Shown: positions 6,794 to 10,129 of the stretch, piece by piece
Layout of the letters: every line of letters begins with the position of its first letter
Position numbering within the stretch: position 1 is the first letter of the stretch
Source of the DNA: Candidatus Kuenenia stuttgartensis
GTDB taxonomy: Bacteria > Bacteroidota > Bacteroidia > Chitinophagales > Chitinophagaceae
Length of the DNA stretch: 10,129 bases
Assembly: GCA_943330835.2 (NCBI GenBank)
Contig: CALQJH020000036.1
Coordinates: 1 to 10,129 of the forward strand
Reading direction: 5' to 3'
Made by a program: the position numbers and the translations under genes
Notes under the pieces: generated by a model
The model's input: only the letters and a program-made list of their open reading frames with translations
What the model was told of the DNA's origin: nothing
Database searches by the model: none

Positions 6794-9202
6794 ATGGTTT
6801 TTGATGTCCCTGGAAAGCGCTTGTTGCTATATGGGAAAAAATCAGATGTTATATACGCTGATAATAATTTAGCTGCACCTTTCATAGAGTTTAATCAACG
6901 TACCAATATAGTCTCTGCTCATCTTCAAAGAGATTCCACCGGGAAGCTAATTGCATTTCCTACATTCAATCAAGGGGATTTTAAATCGATCAGTGACAGT
7001 ATTCAATTTAACATGAAAACCCAAAAGGGTATTACCAAAGGGACTTACACGAAGCAGGGGGAATTGTTTGTTTATGGAGAGAAAATAAAAAAAGTAGACT
7101 CTTCCTCTTTCTATGCCTTTCGTGGAAGATTTACAACATGTAATTTAGATACACCTCATTTTGCTTTTGTAAGTAAGAAAGTAAAATTTATTAATAAGAA
7201 AATGGCTTTTACCGGCCCCGTTCATCCTGAGATAGAAGGTGTTCCTTTGCCGATTGTTTTGCCATTTGGAATCTATCCATTAAAGCAAGGCCGGCACTCC
7301 GGATTAATTGCGCCTACATTTACGGCCAATGGGCAATTGGGTATTGCAATGGAAGGGTTGGGCTATTATAAAATATTGAGTGACAATTGGGATGTTGTGA
7401 CAAGAGGTACCTTGTATTCTTATGGGAGTTGGACAATGAGTTTGAGTCCTCGTTATTTAAAACGATATCGTTATCAGGGAAATTTTTCTTTAGACATGCA
7501 GGAGTTTAAAAATGGGTTTAAGGGCGATCCCGATTACTCCTCCACACAGACTTACAACGTAAGGTGGTCGCATAGTATGGACTCTAAAGCAAGACCTGGC
7601 GTTAGTTTTAATGCAAATGTAAATGCTGGAAGCAGTAAATTTAATTCGTTGGTTCCTAATAGTCCAGGCAGAAATTTTACCAATCAATTGAGTTCCTCTA
7701 TCACCTATTCCAAAGTGTGGAAAAATAAGCCCTATAATATTTCTGTAAGTGCCAACCATAACCAAAACACCACACAGAAATTAATCAATTTGTATCTTCC
7801 GGACGTTTCTTTTAATGTAAATACCTTGTATCCGTTTAGAAGAAAGGAAGCTGTTGGGGCAAGTAAATGGTATGAAAATATTGGGATTGCACTGAATACA
7901 AACACAAGAAGTTTATCATCATTTTATGATACTTCCGGAGATTTTAAAAAACAGTTGTTGGATAATTTCAGATGGGGAGCTAATCATAATGTCCCGATTA
8001 CTTTGTCACTTCCCACATTAGGTGCATTGCAGATATCCCCATCCGTTAGTTATCAGGAAAGGTGGTATCAGGAGCAGTATATTCGTCAATGGAATCCGCT
8101 GGATAAAAAATTAGATACCATTATAAAAAATGGATTTTATTCTGCAAGAGATATGAATTTTGGAATTGGCATTTCAACAAGAGTTTTCGGATTGTTTGGC
8201 TTCAGGAAAAATAGTAAAGTACAGGCCATCAGACATGAGATTCGTCCAAGCCTTTCCGTTAATTACAAGCCTAATATGAATGCAGCCAGTTATTACAATA
8301 CGCAAACAGATTCTTTTGGGACTACTTCTAAGTATAGTTATTATGAACGAAGTGTTTATGGCGTTTTTTCTGATTCCAGATTTGCAGGATTGAATTTTGG
8401 GATTGACAATGTTTTGCAAATGAAATTGCTGAATAAAAAAGACACCGCTGCAGGGTTGAAAAAAATCACACTCCTTGATGGGCTTGGTATTAATGGGAGT
8501 TATAATTTTTTGCTTGATTCCTTCCAGTTAAGCAATTTGTCTTTATCAGCACGAAGCAGTTTGTCAGACAACATCAACATTACTGCCAATGCACAATTTG
8601 ATCCTTATCTATACAATAGTCAAGGACGCAGAATTAATAAGTTGGTATGGTCTGAACATCCCGCTTCTTTAGGGGCACTTACAAGCGGGAGTATTTCTCT
8701 ACAAAGCAGGTTTAGTGGTGGAGGCAGTAGCAAATCGTCTGTAAAAAACAAGACTACACCTAATAATACAATGAATGCTGGAGGAATGCCGAGCGATGAA
8801 TACCAGGGTGAGGCCTCCTACATCAATGCTAATCCAAATGAGTTTGTAGATTTTAATGCTCCCTGGAATCTTGATTTCGGGTATTCGCTGAGGTTTTCCA
8901 GAAGCCCTGCTTATTTAAATCCAGGATCGTTTACTACTACAATCAGTCAAGATGTGAATTGGCACGGCAATTTCAACCTATCTCCAAAATGGAAAGCAGG
9001 AATGTCTGGTTCTTATAACGTAACATTGAAAGAGATGGGTGTATTGTCTTTAAATTTATCGAGAGACTTACATTGTTGGCAGATGACGATCACCATGTCT
9101 CCAATTGGTAGGTATAAATTTTTTAGTATCAATATAAATCCAAAATCTTCTATACTGAGGGATATTAAGGTTAACCGTACCCGTTATTTTTATGATTTTT
9201 AG
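6794..9202 (+). CDS. lptD: Outer-membrane LPS assembly protein LptD (main ORF; true N-terminus probably at 6455)
   Basis: LptD is the outer-membrane beta-barrel that inserts lipopolysaccharide into the outer leaflet. The open frame from the ATG at 6794 encodes 802 residues. Residues 1-130 form an OstA/LptA-type domain of short strands (KRLLLYGKKSDVIYADNN, 8-25). FTTCNLDTPHF (113-123) and PLPIVLPFGIYPLKQGRHSG (151-170) match the junction to the barrel in Bacteroidota LptD. The rest is alternating, aromatic-rich strand sequence with a Gly/Ser/Asn-rich probable surface loop at about 640-690, ending in a terminal Phe (RYFYDF) as expected for a BAM substrate. Only two cysteines are seen (116 and 761), unlike the four of E. 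coli LptD. The 6794 start would lack a signal peptide and cut the first OstA strands, so it is unlikely to be the real start; see the 6455-6793 entry. The gene diverges from the amidase and faces plsC. Confidence 0.93.
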   Translation: MVFDVPGKRLLLYGKKSDVIYADNNLAAPFIEFNQRTNIVSAHLQRDSTGKLIAFPTFNQGDFKSISDSIQFNMKTQKGITKGTYTKQGELFVYGEKIKKVDSSSFYAFRGRFTTCNLDTPHFAFVSKKVKFINKKMAFTGPVHPEIEGVPLPIVLPFGIYPLKQGRHSGLIAPTFTANGQLGIAMEGLGYYKILSDNWDVVTRGTLYSYGSWTMSLSPRYLKRYRYQGNFSLDMQEFKNGFKGDPDYSSTQTYNVRWSHSMDSKARPGVSFNANVNAGSSKFNSLVPNSPGRNFTNQLSSSITYSKVWKNKPYNISVSANHNQNTTQKLINLYLPDVSFNVNTLYPFRRKEAVGASKWYENIGIALNTNTRSLSSFYDTSGDFKKQLLDNFRWGANHNVPITLSLPTLGALQISPSVSYQERWYQEQYIRQWNPLDKKLDTIIKNGFYSARDMNFGIGISTRVFGLFGFRKNSKVQAIRHEIRPSLSVNYKPNMNAASYYNTQTDSFGTTSKYSYYERSVYGVFSDSRFAGLNFGIDNVLQMKLLNKKDTAAGLKKITLLDGLGINGSYNFLLDSFQLSNLSLSARSSLSDNINITANAQFDPYLYNSQGRRINKLVWSEHPASLGALTSGSISLQSRFSGGGSSKSSVKNKTTPNNTMNAGGMPSDEYQGEASYINANPNEFVDFNAPWNLDFGYSLRFSRSPAYLNPGSFTTTISQDVNWHGNFNLSPKWKAGMSGSYNVTLKEMGVLSLNLSRDLHCWQMTITMSPIGRYKFFSININPKSSILRDIKVNRTRYFYDF

Positions 9203-9222
9203 AGAGAGAAGGGAAGAAAGGG

Positions 9223-9309
9223 GGTTTAAAAAGGGTTGAAAGGTGGTTGAAAGATAGTTGAAGGTGGTTGAAAGGTAGTTGAAAAAGGGTTGAAAGGTAC
9301 TTGCAAAGA
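9223..9309 (+). repeat. Degenerate 11-bp tandem repeat in a C-free G/A-rich tract after lptD
   Basis: About eight units of 10-11 bp follow the pattern GGTTGAAAGGT: degenerate at 9223-9233, then 9234-9244, 9245-9255, 9256-9265 (10 bp), 9266-9276, 9277-9287, 9288-9298, and degenerate at 9299-9309. They begin about 20 bp after the lptD stop codon, in its likely 3' UTR. The plus strand has no C from 9183 to 9299, a 117-nt run. The period is near one helical turn. No function is known to me; it may be a simple slippage-generated minisatellite. Confidence 0.8.
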
Positions 9310-9323
9310 GATTAGTTGATCTC
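9308..9323. repeat. Small inverted repeat between the two tandem arrays
   Basis: GAGAT (9308-9312) and ATCTC (9319-9323) can pair around a 6-nt loop. It separates the 11-bp array from the palindromic array. No T-run follows on either strand, so a terminator role is not supported. Confidence 0.3.
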
Positions 9324-9351
9324 ATGTAATCAATACAAAAGAAACCCAGCT

Positions 9352-9603
9352 AGGGGTGTAACTATTCTTACTAAGAAACTAACATCTAACAACCCCTTAG
9401 GGGTGAAATTATTCTTACTAAGAAACTAAACAGCTAACAACCCCTTAGGGGTGAAATTATTCTTACTAAGAAACTAACATCTAACAACCCCTTAGGGGTG
9501 AAATTATTCTTACTAAGAAACTAAACAGCTAACAACCCCTTAGGGGTGAAATTATTCTTACTAAGAAACTAAACAGCTAACAACCCCTTAGGGGTGAAAT
9601 TAT
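9352..9603. repeat. Tandem array of 47/48-bp units, each with two palindromes, between convergent genes
   Basis: Five full units lie at 9352-9398 (47 bp), 9399-9446 (48), 9447-9493 (47), 9494-9541 (48) and 9542-9589 (48), with a partial sixth from 9590 that decays after about 9603. Each unit opens with AGGGGTGAAATTATTC and ends with AACAACCCCTT. Two palindromes recur: TTCTTA-C-TAAGAA inside every unit, and ACCCCT-T-AGGGGT at every junction. Two variants differ after GAAACTAA: CATCTAACA (A, 47 bp) and ACAGCTAACA (B, 48 bp), in the order A-B-A-B-B. The three B copies are identical; the first copy differs from the third at two bases (GTGTAACTATT against GTGAAATTATT). A worn half-copy (AAACCCAGC before TAGGGGTG, 9342-9358) sits on the left. 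The array lies between the 3' ends of lptD and plsC. Confidence 0.95.
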
Positions 9604-9646
9604 CCTGTGAGAAATGTAGTATGTAAACATAGAAGGGTACAATAGA

Positions 9647-10129
9647 TTAAGATTCCTTTTCTAACTCACTCCACATCACATCAAATACTTTTTTATTTAA
9701 TTCTTTAGCTATAAGATTTGCTGAAGGTATGGCAGGTAAAAATCTTACACTTAATTTTTGGGGAAGCAGATACATTGTTTTCTCGATGGGCATAGCTTTT
9801 TTGGTTCCGCTGATAATGCAAGGGATAATATCTTTATTACTTTCAATGGCGAGTTTGAAAGCGCCGTCGTAAAATGGTTTTAATAATTGCGGCGTTCTGT
9901 TTCTTGTGCCTTCCGGATAAATGCACATATGCATTCCCGATAGTAATACATTTTTCATGGCTTCAAAGCTGGCGATTCTGCTTTTCTCCTCTTTTCTGTC
10001 GATTAATACAGATCCCTTTTTATAAAAAAGTCCGAATAGTGGCACTTTCGCAAAGGAAGCTTTTGCAATAGTTTTGTTGCATCCTGGAACAAAAGGAGAG
10101 GAGAGTGGAACATCCAATAAAGCATTGTG
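9647..10129 (-). CDS. plsC: 1-acyl-sn-glycerol-3-phosphate acyltransferase, C-terminal part (N-terminus beyond window)
   Basis: PlsC transfers an acyl chain to lysophosphatidic acid to make phosphatidic acid, the precursor of membrane phospholipids, at the inner face of the cytoplasmic membrane. The last 160 residues are visible; about 80 or more N-terminal residues, with the membrane helix, lie beyond the right edge. All four family blocks are present: HX4D as HNALLD (window residues 1-6, the H on the very last codon), GSVLIDR (39-45), the substrate-binding YPEGTRNR (71-78) and IPCIISG (102-108). A TTG at 10117 is in frame but would remove the catalytic histidine, so it is not the start. The stop is TAA at 9649-9647. 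The gene converges on lptD across the repeat region. Other LPLAT enzymes, such as ornithine-lipid acyltransferases, share these blocks, so exact substrate is inferred. Confidence 0.93.
   Translation of the reverse strand, partial: HNALLDVPLSSPFVPGCNKTIAKASFAKVPLFGLFYKKGSVLIDRKEEKSRIASFEAMKNVLLSGMHMCIYPEGTRNRTPQLLKPFYDGAFKLAIESNKDIIPCIISGTKKAMPIEKTMYLLPQKLSVRFLPAIPSANLIAKELNKKVFDVMWSELEKES

Noticed and set aside
9205..9300. G-quadruplex in the G-rich tract
   Set aside because: Only four GGG runs are present and the last is over 50 nt from the third, so a stable intramolecular quadruplex is unlikely.
9068..9325. Minus-strand 85-codon ORF with repeated TTFNYLS/TTFQPF-like residues
   Set aside because: The repeated amino acids come from the 11-bp DNA repeat read on the complementary strand, and the rest is antisense to the lptD C-terminus.
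9390..9412. Intrinsic transcription terminator made by the ACCCC/GGGGT hairpin
   Set aside because: The stem is only about 5 bp with a 3-nt loop as RNA and no T-run follows on either strand; a barrier role remains possible but the canonical signal is absent.
9352..9603. CRISPR array
   Set aside because: The units are contiguous 47/48-bp repeats with no variable spacers, and no cas gene is in the window.
9647..10117. TTG at 10117 as the plsC start
   Set aside because: The frame continues to the window edge, and the upstream codons supply the catalytic histidine of HX4D, so the gene is truncated by the window.

Overview
The window looks like a chromosomal segment from a Bacteroidota bacterium, probably close to Chitinophagaceae or another Sphingobacteriia-type lineage. 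This rests on AT-rich DNA, signal peptides ending in SQ/AQ, two good matches to the Bacteroidota -7 promoter consensus TAnnTTTG, no clear Shine-Dalgarno sequences, and Bacteroidota-type versions of LptD, an OstA-like protein and an MCE protein. The lineage is inferred from protein character, not from a marker gene.

Layout. Positions 1-998 (minus) hold the N-terminal 332 residues of a membrane-bound ion-pumping pyrophosphatase (hppA). After a gene-free gap of about 230 bp comes a leftward cluster, probably an operon, reading from right to left: a zinc N-acetylmuramoyl-L-alanine amidase (6363-5392), an MCE/MlaD-type lipid-transport protein (5255-4254), an OstA/LptA-type protein (4208-2583) and an unrecognised secreted protein with two related C-terminal domains (2561-1227). 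The last two genes most plausibly start with TTG. Diverging from the amidase across about 90 bp is a rightward lptD gene ending at 9202. Its natural start appears to be the ATG at 6455, but the frame is broken by a TGA at 6530-6532, inside the predicted signal sequence. At the right end (10129-9647, minus) is the C-terminal part of a PlsC-type acyltransferase, cut by the window edge exactly at the H of its HX4D motif.

Function. lptD, the OstA-like gene, the MCE gene and the amidase together form a cell-envelope cluster: LPS delivery to the outer membrane, phospholipid traffic between membranes and peptidoglycan remodelling. PlsC makes phosphatidic acid for phospholipids. The pyrophosphatase uses pyrophosphate, a by-product of biosynthesis, to build an ion gradient.

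The most unusual DNA lies between the convergent lptD and plsC genes (9203-9646). It holds a C-free G/A-rich tract with about eight 11-bp units, then five nearly perfect 47/48-bp units that each carry two palindromes, flanked by decayed copies. Other points of interest are the stop codon within lptD and the apparent relocation of the pyrophosphatase gate glutamate to helix 5.
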